Notes under the pieces: model-generated
The model's database searches: none
Told to the model about the DNA's origin: nothing
What the model saw: the letters and a program-made list of their open reading frames with translations, nothing else
Position numbers and translations under genes: made by a program
NCBI RefSeq assembly: GCF_004798965.1
Contig: NZ_SDSD01000006.1
Span: 1 to 64,000, forward strand
Direction of reading: 5' to 3'
DNA: 64,000 nt
Source of the DNA: Onishia niordana
Lineage (GTDB): Bacteria; Pseudomonadota; Gammaproteobacteria; Pseudomonadales; Halomonadaceae
Shown here: piece by piece, positions 41,146 through 51,864 of the stretch
Position numbering within the stretch: the stretch's first letter is position 1
Layout of the letters: the number at the start of each line of letters is the position of its first letter

Positions 41146-41221
41146 TCCCCGATAGCTCAGTTGGTAGAGCAAATGACTGTTAATCATTGGGTCACAGGTT
41201 CGAGTCCTGTTCGGGGAGCCA
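41146..41221 (+). tRNA. tRNA-Asn (GTT), copy 1
   Basis: A 76-nt cloverleaf with encoded CCA; acceptor TCCCCGA pairs with TCGGGGA, anticodon GTT in the loop CTGTTAA, T loop TTCGAGT. Confidence 0.95.
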
Positions 41222-41249
41222 CACGGAACATCACGATCGATAGGGTCAT

Positions 41250-41325
41250 TCCCCGATAGCTCAGTTGGTAGAGCAAATGACTGTTAATCATTGGGTCACA
41301 GGTTCGAGTCCTGTTCGGGGAGCCA
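41250..41325 (+). tRNA. tRNA-Asn (GTT), copy 2
   Basis: Identical in all 76 positions to copy 1, separated from it by 28 bp. Confidence 0.95.
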
Positions 41326-41420
41326 TCCCTACCCTGATCGATCAATGACGTAAAACGTCATGTTTGCCCAATACGGCCACGTATCGCGCGGCAAGCACAT
41401 AGCAGTAGGTACATCGTTGT

Positions 41421-41496
41421 TCCCCGATAGCTCAGTTGGTAGAGCAAATGACTGTTAATCATTGGGTCACAGGTTCGAGTCCTGTTCGGGGAGCCA
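41421..41496 (+). tRNA. tRNA-Asn (GTT), copy 3
   Basis: Identical to copies 1 and 2, with a 95-bp spacer of different sequence before it. The spacer contains no gene. Confidence 0.95.
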
Positions 41497-41605
41497 ATAT
41501 GTTTATTGACTGTCGCTAGTGCCAATCTCCTTCCTGTTTTTTCCTCCTGTATCCGATTGTCTATCCAGTGCCTGATCCGGGGTGCGGTTTTCTTGTGTCC
41601 GATTT

Positions 41606-43612
<2,007 letters not shown>

Positions 43613-44062
43613 TCAGGCGCGTGAAGAAAGCTGGCTGCGGCGGGGTTTAGCCTGACCGTCAGGTCCATAGAGGCTGTTGCCGGAGGCTTCACGGAGCGCA
43701 TTGAGCATGCGCTGATTCTGTTCGAGGCGCTGGCGGATCATGTCACCATTCATGGCATTGAGGCGTGCCGTGCGTTGGGCGTCCTCGAGCAGTGCCTGCC
43801 AGATAGCCAGGCAGTCGGCATCGGCGGCGGCCTTGGAGGCTCCAGCAAGACCTGCCTCATAGCCAAGGCGTTGCTGTACCTGGCTGCGCTGCGTCTCGAA
43901 GCGCTCGATTTGAGCCAGCATCTCCTGCTTATCGGCGGCAATGCGGTTAAGCAGTTCGCCATCGACGCGTCCTTCGAAGAGCGCTTGCCTTTCATGGTTC
44001 AAGAGCGTTTCCAGCGACGCGATTCGTTGCCGCTGGCGCTCAAGGGATGCTCCCAGGCTCAT
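43613..44062 (-). CDS. flgN: Flagellar export chaperone FlgN
   Basis: A 149-residue, highly helical and charged cytoplasmic protein, of the size and composition of FlgN, the chaperone of the hook-filament junction proteins FlgK and FlgL. LERQRQRIASLETLLNHERQALFEGRVDGELLNRIAADKQEML is the long first helix. The ATG overlaps the flgM stop codon (ATGA), so it is coupled to the anti-sigma factor and shares its sigma-28 promoter. Confidence 0.85.
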   Translation of the reverse strand: MSLGASLERQRQRIASLETLLNHERQALFEGRVDGELLNRIAADKQEMLAQIERFETQRSQVQQRLGYEAGLAGASKAAADADCLAIWQALLEDAQRTARLNAMNGDMIRQRLEQNQRMLNALREASGNSLYGPDGQAKPRRSQLSSRA

Positions 44063-44346
44063 GAAGATTCGCCGTCCAGAATATCTTGTACGCTGGCGAT
44101 GAGTCCGTCGGCGATCTTATTGGCGTCGATTTCCATGCGACCCTCGCTGATGGCGAGTCGTAGTTCCTCAACACGCGCCGTATCAATGTCACCGCTGGCG
44201 TTCTGATTGCCCTGGTTCAGGTGAGCAACCGAGGCAGAATTCGGTGCTGCCGATGTCTGCGCGTTGCCAGCAGGTGCGGTTTTGGCTGATGTGGGCTGAT
44301 CCGACGATTGGAGTCGGATCAAAGATTGTGAGCTGTCGATTTTCAA
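44059..44346 (-). CDS. flgM: Anti-sigma-28 factor FlgM (TTG start)
   Basis: A 95-residue protein that binds and blocks FliA until it is exported through the finished hook-basal body. The start is a TTG at 44346 (LKIDSSQSLIRL, matching the M-K-I-D-S start of other FlgMs), with GAGG 8 bp upstream. The C-terminal part (VEELRLAISEGRMEIDANKIADGLI) is the sigma-binding helix region. A sigma-28 promoter ends about 30 bp upstream, which excludes the longer frame that runs to 44541. Operon with flgN. Confidence 0.9.
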   Translation of the reverse strand: MKIDSSQSLIRLQSSDQPTSAKTAPAGNAQTSAAPNSASVAHLNQGNQNASGDIDTARVEELRLAISEGRMEIDANKIADGLIASVQDILDGESS

Positions 44347-44378
44347 GGGAGCGGCCTCGTCAGTGGTGCTTGCCCAAG

Positions 44379-44405
44379 GTATCGGCCAGTTGGGCGGTAT
44401 CTTTA
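44379..44405 (-). promoter_or_regulatory. Sigma-28 (FliA) promoter of flgM-flgN
   Basis: On the minus strand: TAAAGATA, 11 bases, GCCGATAC, against the consensus TAAAGTTT-N11-GCCGATAA. The spacing is exact and the -10 matches 7 of 8. The implied leader before the TTG start is about 25 nt. Confidence 0.85.
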
Positions 44406-44443
44406 ATCGTAGAAGGCATTTTCTGATAGTGCAGAAGGCGGCC

Positions 44444-45208
44444 TTAGAAATCGATGGCGACGCGACCGGCGCCAACGACACGGCCAGTGATGATCTCACG
44501 CCGTGATAGTCGAATTCTAACATCTTCGCCAAGACCACCATCTTCCAATGCTTCGCCCTCTCGAGAAACGCGAAATCCTGTGCCCTGCGCCTCGACCGAC
44601 ACCGTCTGACGACGCTCTACCAATGGGATGGTGCGCAGTTGATGTTCTCGCAGCGTCGACCCCGCCGTAATCGTGCGTCGGGCAAGCATGCCCACCGCCT
44701 CACTGGACTTTCGAATCGTGCTTGAAGGAAGGCGATCCAGGTTTCCCTCGCGCATGGTCAGCATGCCTTGGTCGATGACGGTATTGGCCTCAATCCGCTC
44801 TGCAGCCGTGACGTAGGTGCCGATCGCATTTACCTCGGCCTGAAGGTAGCGGTCCTGGGACCCTGCGCACTCCACTCCTACCGACACTCGCCCCCACTGG
44901 CGCTGGTGTCCGTTACGCAGGAAAGGCCGCGGTGACAGGCAGTCACCAAATTGTGCTGAGGGCGGAAATACCTCGACGCTGACGTTCTGAGCATCACTGG
45001 GCGCCTGCTCCAGTAAAAAACGCTCAACCGCGTCTACCAGCGCCAGATCCTGAGCAACAGTCGGCGCCGTGACCATGGCGGACCACACCATTAAGCACAG
45101 TGACAGTAAGTAGCGAAGGCTGTTGCCACGAACCAGGGACGTGTTGCTCGCGTAGCGGGCTCCTGAAGGAGTAACTGGTGTGCGGGGCGCTATAGGCATG
45201 ACATTCAC
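44444..45208 (-). CDS. flgA: Flagellar P-ring assembly chaperone FlgA
   Basis: A 254-residue periplasmic protein with a SAF-like C-terminal domain. A hydrophobic segment near residues 31-50 (YLLSLCLMVWSAMVTAPTVA) is the likely signal, preceded by a longer than usual basic N-terminal extension. ALVDAVERFLLEQA, VEVFPPSAQF, LSPRPFLRNGHQRQWGRVSVGVEC and GSTLREHQL..ERRQTVSVEAQGTGFRVSREGEALEDGGLGEDVRIR are typical. The start is uncertain: ATG at 45208 has no good ribosome binding site, and starts within the first 38 residues are possible. It is divergent from flgB. Confidence 0.85.
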   Translation of the reverse strand: MNVMPIAPRTPVTPSGARYASNTSLVRGNSLRYLLSLCLMVWSAMVTAPTVAQDLALVDAVERFLLEQAPSDAQNVSVEVFPPSAQFGDCLSPRPFLRNGHQRQWGRVSVGVECAGSQDRYLQAEVNAIGTYVTAAERIEANTVIDQGMLTMREGNLDRLPSSTIRKSSEAVGMLARRTITAGSTLREHQLRTIPLVERRQTVSVEAQGTGFRVSREGEALEDGGLGEDVRIRLSRREIITGRVVGAGRVAIDF

Positions 45209-45377
45209 TGACTCAAGGAGGCGGGGTGTCGGTTCCTTGACAATTCTACTCGGCTGCCTCGCAGGTCAATAACGGAATTGGGTGTGAAATGCGGGTCTGT
45301 TTGATCCTTTGAGATGACGGCTGCATGGCTATTCTTCACTCTCAACATTTCCCCATTTCGCGACTATGGGTGCTCGA
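45209..45377. other. Divergent flgA/flgB intergenic region
   Basis: The region must carry the promoter of the flgB-to-flgJ unit. TTGACA occurs near 45237, but I see no convincing -10 at normal spacing, no sigma-28 element and no sigma-54 GG-N10-GC pair. Confidence 0.45.
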
Positions 45378-45794
45378 ATGATCGATAAGCTTGGAGCGGC
45401 GCTGAACTTCCAGCAAGAAGTCCTCAGTCTTCGCCAGCAACGTCATGAGGTCTTGGCAAGCAACGTAGCCAATGCCGATACGCCTAATTACAAGGCCCGC
45501 GATTTTGATTTTTCCCAGGAGCTGTCGCGCGCCATGGACCGCGGCTCAGCAGGGCAGGGCGGTCTTTCTCTGGCGACGACAGCCTCGGGCCACATAGCGG
45601 GCCATGGCGGCTCTGGTAGCAAGGTGCATGACCTCATGTATCGCGTGCCGGCCCAGCCAAGTCTGGATGGCAATACGGTCGATATGGATCGTGAGCGGGC
45701 GGAGTTCGCCGATAACGCTGTCCGTTACCAAGCCTCCCTGACGATGCTTAATAGCCGCATTCAGGGCCTCAAGTCAGCCATGCAACCGGAATGA
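45378..45794 (+). CDS. flgB: Flagellar proximal rod protein FlgB
   Basis: A 138-residue rod subunit. LGAALNFQQEVLSLRQQRHEVLASNVANADTPNYKARDFDF contains the rod-family A-S-N-V-A-N-A-D-T-P motif, and VRYQASLTMLNSRIQGLKSAMQ is the C-terminal helix. ATG at 45378 is chosen because MIDKLGAALN is the usual beginning; an ATG four codons earlier is also possible. It opens the long rightward operon flgB-C-D. Confidence 0.92.
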   Translation: MIDKLGAALNFQQEVLSLRQQRHEVLASNVANADTPNYKARDFDFSQELSRAMDRGSAGQGGLSLATTASGHIAGHGGSGSKVHDLMYRVPAQPSLDGNTVDMDRERAEFADNAVRYQASLTMLNSRIQGLKSAMQPE

Positions 45795-45839
45795 CCCGCT
45801 AGTTGATGGTCTGCCCCGAGCCTAAGGAGTGAGCTTAGC

Positions 45840-46247
45840 ATGTCGATGTTCTCGATCTTTGATATATCCGCCTCCGCCATGAGCGCGCAGGCGCAGCGGA
45901 TGAACGTGACCGCCAGCAACCTTGCCAACGCCGATAGCGTGGCGGGGCCTGACGGTGAGGCATATCGCGCTAAACAGGTCTGGTTCGAAGCCCAACAGCA
46001 GGGTGGTTCGGAAGTCGGAGGCGTACGCGTATCCCGTGTCGCTGATGACCCGTCGCCAATGCGCATGGAATATCGCCCGGAGCATGCGCTGGCGGATGAC
46101 GATGGCTATGTGACGATGCCCAACGTGGATCCGACCAGTGAGATGGTCAACATGATCTCGGCATCACGCTCTTACCAGGCAAATATCGAAGTGATGAATA
46201 CCAGCAAACAGCTGATGACCAAAACGCTGACGCTTGGGGAGAACTGA
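45840..46247 (+). CDS. flgC: Flagellar rod protein FlgC
   Basis: A 135-residue rod subunit. IFDISASAMSAQAQRMNVTASNLANADSVAGPDGEAYRAKQVWF is the N-terminal signature and EMVNMISASRSYQANIEVMNTSKQLMTKTLTLGEN the C-terminal helix. AAGGAG precedes the ATG. The length is standard. Confidence 0.95.
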   Translation: MSMFSIFDISASAMSAQAQRMNVTASNLANADSVAGPDGEAYRAKQVWFEAQQQGGSEVGGVRVSRVADDPSPMRMEYRPEHALADDDGYVTMPNVDPTSEMVNMISASRSYQANIEVMNTSKQLMTKTLTLGEN

Positions 46248-46251
46248 TTAC

Positions 46252-46944
46252 ATGGCTAGCGGCATCGATTCCAGTGTCTTGAGTGGTATCAACGGCACCA
46301 TTGGACAAACCGGCAAGGCGGCGAATACCCAGTCTGGCGAAATGAATGACCAGTTCATGACCCTGCTGGTCACGCAATTGAAGAACCAGGATCCCATGAA
46401 CCCCATGGAAAACGCCGAGATGACCTCGCAGCTGGCGCAAATCAATACCGTCAGCGGCATCGAGAAGCTCAACTCGACGCTTTCCTCTATCACCGATCAG
46501 ATCAACCAGGGGCAAGCGCTCGAGGCGGCGGGCCTGGTGGGTTCGGGGGTGATGGTGCCAGGCAATAAGGTGCTGGCGAGTCAGGTGGATGGCGATGTTA
46601 GCACAACACCGTTCGGCATTGAGCTGGACCAGCCGGCAGATAACGTGCGCGTCACCATCACCAATGGCGCCGGCCAGGTAGTCAATCAGTACGATGCAGG
46701 CCCTGTCAGCGCAGGGGTATCTTCGTTCAGCTGGGATGGTCAGTTGACCTCGGGTGAGCAGGCCCCGGACGGTGCCTACACCGTGTCCATGCAAGCTACG
46801 CGAGATGAAAAGCCCATCGATTTCCAGTCTCTCAACTATGCACAGGTGGGGGCGGTGACGCCTCAGCAAAACGGTAGTGTTCTGCTCGACCTCGGTGCCG
46901 TCTATGGACAGATCGGCATGAATGACGTCAAGCAGATTCTCTGA
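46252..46944 (+). CDS. flgD: Flagellar hook-capping scaffold FlgD
   Basis: A 230-residue protein needed for hook assembly. QFMTLLVTQLKNQDPMNPMENAEMTSQLAQINTVSGIEKLN (residues about 39-79) is the FlgD signature. The C-terminal part is a beta domain (FGIELDQPADNVRVTITNGAG.. SWDGQ). ATG at 46252 follows GGGGAG and lies 4 bp after flgC. Confidence 0.93.
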   Translation: MASGIDSSVLSGINGTIGQTGKAANTQSGEMNDQFMTLLVTQLKNQDPMNPMENAEMTSQLAQINTVSGIEKLNSTLSSITDQINQGQALEAAGLVGSGVMVPGNKVLASQVDGDVSTTPFGIELDQPADNVRVTITNGAGQVVNQYDAGPVSAGVSSFSWDGQLTSGEQAPDGAYTVSMQATRDEKPIDFQSLNYAQVGAVTPQQNGSVLLDLGAVYGQIGMNDVKQIL

Positions 46945-47083
46945 GCCAACCGGGGCTGAGTCGGTTCTATTCAATCTGGAACTCGCTTTATTCAGTCCCC
47001 ATCAGCTCTATTGAGTTTGAATGAGTTTGAATAAGTACCCGTCTCTCACAACGCATTTTCACATCGCATAAAGGAAATGAATC
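46945..47083. other. flgD-flgE gap with short repeats
   Basis: A 139-bp gap, the longest within the flg series. It contains TGAGTTTGAA twice and several TATTCA/CTATTG-like repeats but no hairpin with a T-run. It could hold a promoter for flgE onward; no sigma-28 or sigma-54 motif is visible. Confidence 0.45.
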
Positions 47084-48379
47084 ATGGGCTTTTCACAAGC
47101 GTTGAGCGGCCTTAACGCGGCCAAGGCCAACCTCGACACCCTGGGCAATAACATCGCCAACTCCCAGACTGTCGGTTTCAAGGCATCCAACACCCTGTTC
47201 GCGGATGTCTTCGCCAATGCCGACGTGGGTCTCGGCACCCAAGTCTCCTCAGTTTTGCAGAACTTTAGTGAAGGTAACCTGGAAGCCACCAATCGTGAGC
47301 TGGATCTGGCGGTCAGCGGTGAAGGGTTTTTCCGCATGCAGCAGAACGGCGAGACCGTCTATTCGCGTAACGGCCAGCTGACCATGGATGCCGAAGGCTA
47401 TCTCACCAACGCGCAGGGCGCGCGGTTGATGGGGTACGGGTTGAACGACGCCAATAATCCTTTCTCGGAAGTCGTGGCAGGCGGCCAGCCTGAAGTACTG
47501 CGTGTGCCTTCAGCGGCCATGCCCGCTCAGGCGACCAATGAAATCAATGCCGTCTATAACCTGGATGCCAGCATCGTCGATTCTGGTAGCGCAAATCCCA
47601 CCCCGTTGGAGACCGCGACGGTCGAAAACGATGCAGGTGGTACCCAGCCCATTAATTATCACTATTCTAATAGTTTCACGACGTTCGACTCACTGGGTAC
47701 GGCTCGCAATGTGACGGTCTATTACCAGAAGACCGGGGTGAACGAATGGCAGGGTAATGTAGCCCTCGATGGTCGTATTAATGACTCGACGACTGCAGGT
47801 ACCGACGACAACCAGTTTACTCTGCAGTTCAATAGTAGTGGCGCTTTGACAAACGTAACGCCCGCGTCAGCCGGCGGCACTAATAATGCGACGGACTTCA
47901 CCTTCACACAGGACCAACTGGGTGGTGAGGCCGAGAATCTGAATACGGAATTCAGACTCGCCGGTACGACTCAGTTTTCCAATGACTCGACCGCCAGTTC
48001 CCTGACCCAGAATGGTTACACGGCGGGCACGCTGGTGGGTATCGAAATCGAGGATGATGGCAACATCACCCGTAATTTTTCCAACGAACAGTCTCAGTCG
48101 GCAGGGCAAATCGCACTGGCCAACTTCCGTAACCCTGAAGGTCTGAAGTCCGCTGGTGACAACGCCTGGACTGAAACGGCTGCCTCTGGTGGTGAACTGG
48201 TGGGGGCGCCGGGTACTGGAGTTTTGGGAGGTATTACGGCGGGGGCGGTCGAGACTTCCAACGTTGATATGGCTTCCGAGCTGGTCGACATGATCGTTGC
48301 TCAGCGCGCGTACCAGGCCAATTCTCAGACCATCAAGGTCGAAGATGAGATTCTGCAGAGTGCCGTTAACCTGCGTTAA
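47084..48379 (+). CDS. flgE: Flagellar hook protein FlgE
   Basis: A 431-residue hook subunit. The N terminus FSQALSGLNAAKANLDTLGNNIANSQTVGFKAS and the C terminus SNVDMASELVDMIVAQRAYQANSQTIKVEDEILQSAVNLR are the paired coiled-coil ends of axial proteins. The variable middle region (residues about 170-340) is rich in Asn and Thr and acidic. AAAGGAAATGAATC precedes the ATG. Confidence 0.96.
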   Translation: MGFSQALSGLNAAKANLDTLGNNIANSQTVGFKASNTLFADVFANADVGLGTQVSSVLQNFSEGNLEATNRELDLAVSGEGFFRMQQNGETVYSRNGQLTMDAEGYLTNAQGARLMGYGLNDANNPFSEVVAGGQPEVLRVPSAAMPAQATNEINAVYNLDASIVDSGSANPTPLETATVENDAGGTQPINYHYSNSFTTFDSLGTARNVTVYYQKTGVNEWQGNVALDGRINDSTTAGTDDNQFTLQFNSSGALTNVTPASAGGTNNATDFTFTQDQLGGEAENLNTEFRLAGTTQFSNDSTASSLTQNGYTAGTLVGIEIEDDGNITRNFSNEQSQSAGQIALANFRNPEGLKSAGDNAWTETAASGGELVGAPGTGVLGGITAGAVETSNVDMASELVDMIVAQRAYQANSQTIKVEDEILQSAVNLR

Positions 48380-48399
48380 CGGATGAGGGGAAGCCGATA

Positions 48400-49149
48400 A
48401 TGGATCGCATGCTTTATACCGCCATGAGCGGTGCCAGCCAGAGTCTTCAGCAGCAGGCGGTGGTCAGCAATAACCTGGCCAATGCCTCGACGTCGGGTTT
48501 TCGCGCCCAGCTTCACGCCATGCGCGCGGTGCCGGTTCAGGGCGATGGTGTTCTCGACACGCGCGCCTCGGTAGCCGCGAGTACGCCGGGCTCTGATTTT
48601 AGCCCTGGGCCGATCAACGCTACCGGGCGTGATCTCGACGTGGCCATGCATGGTAATGGCTGGCTTGCCGTGCAGGATGCCGGTGGCAATGAGGCCTATA
48701 CCCGGCGGGGTGATTTGCAGGTGGATGGCAATGGCGTGCTGACCAGTGGAGGACGCCCGGTACTCGGCGATGGCGGTCCCATTGCGGTACCGATGGAAGC
48801 CAAACTGGCGGTGGGCGCCGATGGCACAATCAGTGCCATCGGCGCCGGCCAAGGTCCCGATGCCATCGTCAATGTCGCCCGCCTGAAGCTCGTGACTCCC
48901 GGTGAGGCTGGCATGACGCGTGGCGAAGATGGCCTCTTTCGTTCCGGACCTCCCGGTCAGCCGCAAGTACTGGGGCGCGACGAGGCTGTCCGCGTTGCCT
49001 CCGGTGCATTGGAAGGCAGTAACGTCAGCGCCATCGAGTCGATGGTGTCGATGATCGACACAGCGCGTCGTTTTGAAATGCAGATGAAAGTCATCAGCAG
49101 CGCCGACGAGAATGCCCAGCGAGCCACGAGTCTACTGTCGCTCAGTTGA
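48400..49149 (+). CDS. flgF: Flagellar proximal rod protein FlgF
   Basis: A 249-residue rod subunit. MLYTAMSGASQSLQQQAVVSNNLANASTSGFRAQL is the axial N-terminal signature; the C terminus (GSNVSAIESMVSMIDTARRFEMQMKVISSADENAQRATSLLSLS) matches FlgF. The gene follows flgE by 20 bp with GGGGAAG as ribosome binding site. Confidence 0.94.
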   Translation: MDRMLYTAMSGASQSLQQQAVVSNNLANASTSGFRAQLHAMRAVPVQGDGVLDTRASVAASTPGSDFSPGPINATGRDLDVAMHGNGWLAVQDAGGNEAYTRRGDLQVDGNGVLTSGGRPVLGDGGPIAVPMEAKLAVGADGTISAIGAGQGPDAIVNVARLKLVTPGEAGMTRGEDGLFRSGPPGQPQVLGRDEAVRVASGALEGSNVSAIESMVSMIDTARRFEMQMKVISSADENAQRATSLLSLS

Positions 49150-49207
49150 TAGTCACTCAGTTGATAGCCGCGTCAGTAGATAGCGAAATATTTCAGGAGA
49201 GAACACC

Positions 49208-49990
49208 ATGATTCGATCGTTGTGGACCGCCAAGACAGGGCTCGAGGCGCAACAGGTCCAGATGGACGTCATCTCGAACAACCTGGCTAACGTCAGCACC
49301 AACGGCTTCAAGAAATCCCGCGCCGTGTTCGAAGACCTCATGTACCAGAACCTGCGTCAGCCGGGCGCCCAGAACGATGCCCAGAACGCCTTGCCCTCTG
49401 GCATGCAGGTGGGTAGCGGTGTGCGTCCCGTTGCCAATGAGCGGTTGCATAGCCAGGGCGGGCTGGAACAGACCGAGAACTCCCGTGACCTGGCCATCAA
49501 TGGCAATGGGTTTTTCAACGTGCTTCGTCCCGACGGCAGTACGGCATATACCCGCGATGGCAGCTTTCAGCTCGATGCCAATGGCCAGATGGTGACCTCG
49601 AGCGGTTATCCCGTCGAGCCTGCGATCGTCGTTCCAGACAATGCGCTATCCGTTAGCATCGGTCAGGACGGTATTGTCTCGATTACCGAACCGGGTGTGG
49701 CAGGCAACCGTGAAATAGGTCAGCTGACGCTATCCAGTTTCGTCAATCCCGCGGGTCTGGAAAGCATCGGCGAAAACCAGTATCTCGAGACGGCATCCTC
49801 TGGGCCGCGTAACGAGAACATTCCCGGTGCCAATGGTCTGGGCACGATCTATCAAGGCTACGTGGAAACCTCCAACGTCAATGTGGTTGAAGAAATGGTC
49901 AGCATGATTCAGACCCAGCGGGCCTATGAAATCAACAGCAAGGCGGTCTCGACCTCCGATGAAATGCTGAGCCGGCTGGCGCAGCTGTAA
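49208..49990 (+). CDS. flgG: Flagellar distal rod protein FlgG
   Basis: A 260-residue distal rod subunit with the standard length. [44 protein letters not shown] is the signature of the N terminus and [39 protein letters not shown] that of the C terminus. CAGGAGAGAACACC precedes the ATG. Confidence 0.97.
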   Translation: MIRSLWTAKTGLEAQQVQMDVISNNLANVSTNGFKKSRAVFEDLMYQNLRQPGAQNDAQNALPSGMQVGSGVRPVANERLHSQGGLEQTENSRDLAINGNGFFNVLRPDGSTAYTRDGSFQLDANGQMVTSSGYPVEPAIVVPDNALSVSIGQDGIVSITEPGVAGNREIGQLTLSSFVNPAGLESIGENQYLETASSGPRNENIPGANGLGTIYQGYVETSNVNVVEEMVSMIQTQRAYEINSKAVSTSDEMLSRLAQL

Positions 49991-50006
49991 CCAAGGGGCG
50001 GTCACG

Positions 50007-50696
50007 ATGCTAAAGGGGTGTATGCCGGTTCGGCATGGGGTGCTTGCGGGGTTGCTGTGTCTGCTGGTGTCCGGCTGTGCTCAGCTACCACGAGCCTCCG
50101 TCGTCGGCGAGCAGGAACAGATTAACATCGCCGAGCCGCGTCCTCCGGCGCCCAATGGCTCTATCTACCAGAGTGATGCGGGATACGCCTATCAGCCGCT
50201 TTTTGAAGATCGCAGGCCGCGTGCGGTTGGTGACATTCTGACCATTGTGCTCGATGAAGAAGTCAATGCCAGCAAGAGTTCACAAAGTAGTGCCGATCGT
50301 TCCGGTTCCGCGGGCCTGACCGTCGATACTGTCCCCGATGCACTTGAGCAGTTGGCCGAGTATGGGTTCGATATTTCCGGGAACAGCGATTTTTCCGGTG
50401 GCGGTGGCTCCGAGGCCAACAATACCTTCACCGGGACCATCACCGTATCGGTGCTTGACGTCATGTCCAACGGCAACTTGCGGGTGAGGGGGGAGAAGCA
50501 GATCGCCATCAACCAGGGAACCGAGTTCATTCGCTTCTCCGGTGTGGTCAACCCTCGCACCATCACCGGCCAGAATACCGTGCCGTCGACGCAGGTCGCT
50601 GATGCGCGAATCGAGTATGTGGGCGATGGCTATATCAATGAGGCGCAGCATATGGGTTGGCTGCAACGCTTTTTCCTCAATATTTCGCCCTTCTAA
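50007..50696 (+). CDS. flgH: Flagellar L-ring lipoprotein FlgH
   Basis: A 229-residue outer-membrane lipoprotein that forms the L-ring. The lipobox LLCLLVSGC ends at residue 24. [51 protein letters not shown] and [35 protein letters not shown] are canonical. Two starts are plausible, 50007 and 50022, both with a G-rich site; the first is reported. Confidence 0.94.
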   Translation: MLKGCMPVRHGVLAGLLCLLVSGCAQLPRASVVGEQEQINIAEPRPPAPNGSIYQSDAGYAYQPLFEDRRPRAVGDILTIVLDEEVNASKSSQSSADRSGSAGLTVDTVPDALEQLAEYGFDISGNSDFSGGGGSEANNTFTGTITVSVLDVMSNGNLRVRGEKQIAINQGTEFIRFSGVVNPRTITGQNTVPSTQVADARIEYVGDGYINEAQHMGWLQRFFLNISPF

Positions 50697-50727
50697 TGGT
50701 TATCCGGTCTCCTTGGCCAAGGTCTGA

Positions 50728-51864
50728 ATGATGCGCGCATTTTTCGTTTCTCGAGAGTTTTTTAGTCTCCGGCAAGGCCTGATGCTCGCCCTGCTTTTGC
50801 TGTGGTCGCTCTCTGCTCGTGGCGAGCAGCTGCGGGAACTGGCTGATTTTGCCGGCGTGCGGGATAACGCTCTCGTGGGTTACGGGTTGGTCGTGGGCCT
50901 GGATGGCTCCGGCGATCAGACGACTCAGGCACCGTTCACCAGCCAGAGCCTGACGAACATGCTGTCGCAGTTGGGCATCACGGTGCCCCAGGGGACGAAC
51001 CTGCAGTTGCGCAATGTGGCGGCCGTCATGGTCACCGCCAATTTGCCGGCCTTCGCACGCCCGGGTCAGCAGCTGGATATCGTGGTGTCTTCGGTCGGTA
51101 ATGCGCAGAGCCTGCGGGGTGGCACGCTCTTGATGACACCCCTGAAGGGCGCTGATGGGCAGACCTATGCCATGGCGCAGGGCAACTTGCTAGTCTCCGG
51201 AGCGGGTGCGCAAGCCGGGGGCAGCAGTGTACAGATCAACCAGCAGGCCGCGGGTCGCATCACCGGCGGGGCGACCGTCGAGAGGCAGGTGCCGCTCGAG
51301 CTTGGCCGCCAAGGCGGTATGCTGGAGTTGTTGCTCAAGCAAACGGACTTTGGCACCGCGCAGCGAGCGGTTTCGGCGATTAACAGGGAGTTTGGTCGTC
51401 CGGTGGCTGCCGCTCTCAACGGACGCGTCATTCAGTTGCAGGGGCCCTACAACGATAATGCGCGCGTCAGTTTCATGGCGCGGGTGGAAAACATCGATAT
51501 CAGCCCGCGCGAAGCAGCCGCCAAGGTGATACTCAATGCACGGACTGGCTCGGTCGTCATGAATAGCCGTGTCACGTTGCGCCAGGCGGCGGTAGCCCAT
51601 GGCAGTCTGTCGATCATCATTGATACCGACTTCCAGGTCAGCCAGCCAAACGCCTTTAGTGAAGGCGGCCAGACCGCGGTGGTACCGGATACGGATATTG
51701 GTATCCAGCAGCAGGAAGCCTATCTGCGTGTCGTCGAGGGAGCGGATCTTACGGAGGTCGTGGATGCCCTGAATTCGTTGGGGGCAACGCCACAGGATCT
51801 GATGTCTATCCTTCAGGCCCTGAAGGCGGCCGGCTCCCTGCGCGCCGAACTGGAGATCATCTGA
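50728..51864 (+). CDS. flgI: Flagellar P-ring protein FlgI
   Basis: A 378-residue periplasmic P-ring subunit. A signal segment ends near residue 32 (SARGEQ). LRELADFAGVRDNALVGYGLVVGLDGSGDQT and SLTNMLSQLGITVPQGTNLQLRNVAAVMVTANLPAFARPGQQLD are the signature. The C-terminal VEGADLTEVVDALNSLGATPQDLMSILQALKAAGSLRAELEII is typical. The last base of its stop codon overlaps the ATG of flgJ (TGATGG). Confidence 0.96.
   Translation: MMRAFFVSREFFSLRQGLMLALLLLWSLSARGEQLRELADFAGVRDNALVGYGLVVGLDGSGDQTTQAPFTSQSLTNMLSQLGITVPQGTNLQLRNVAAVMVTANLPAFARPGQQLDIVVSSVGNAQSLRGGTLLMTPLKGADGQTYAMAQGNLLVSGAGAQAGGSSVQINQQAAGRITGGATVERQVPLELGRQGGMLELLLKQTDFGTAQRAVSAINREFGRPVAAALNGRVIQLQGPYNDNARVSFMARVENIDISPREAAAKVILNARTGSVVMNSRVTLRQAAVAHGSLSIIIDTDFQVSQPNAFSEGGQTAVVPDTDIGIQQQEAYLRVVEGADLTEVVDALNSLGATPQDLMSILQALKAAGSLRAELEII

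Noticed and set aside
45209..45377. Sigma-54 or sigma-28 promoter for flgB
   Set aside because: No GG-N10-GC pair in a sigma-54 context and no GCCGATAA-like element could be found; the TTGACA there lacks a partner at normal spacing.
46147..46974. 275-residue minus-strand ORF
   Set aside because: It is antisense to flgC-flgD, both of which are unmistakable.
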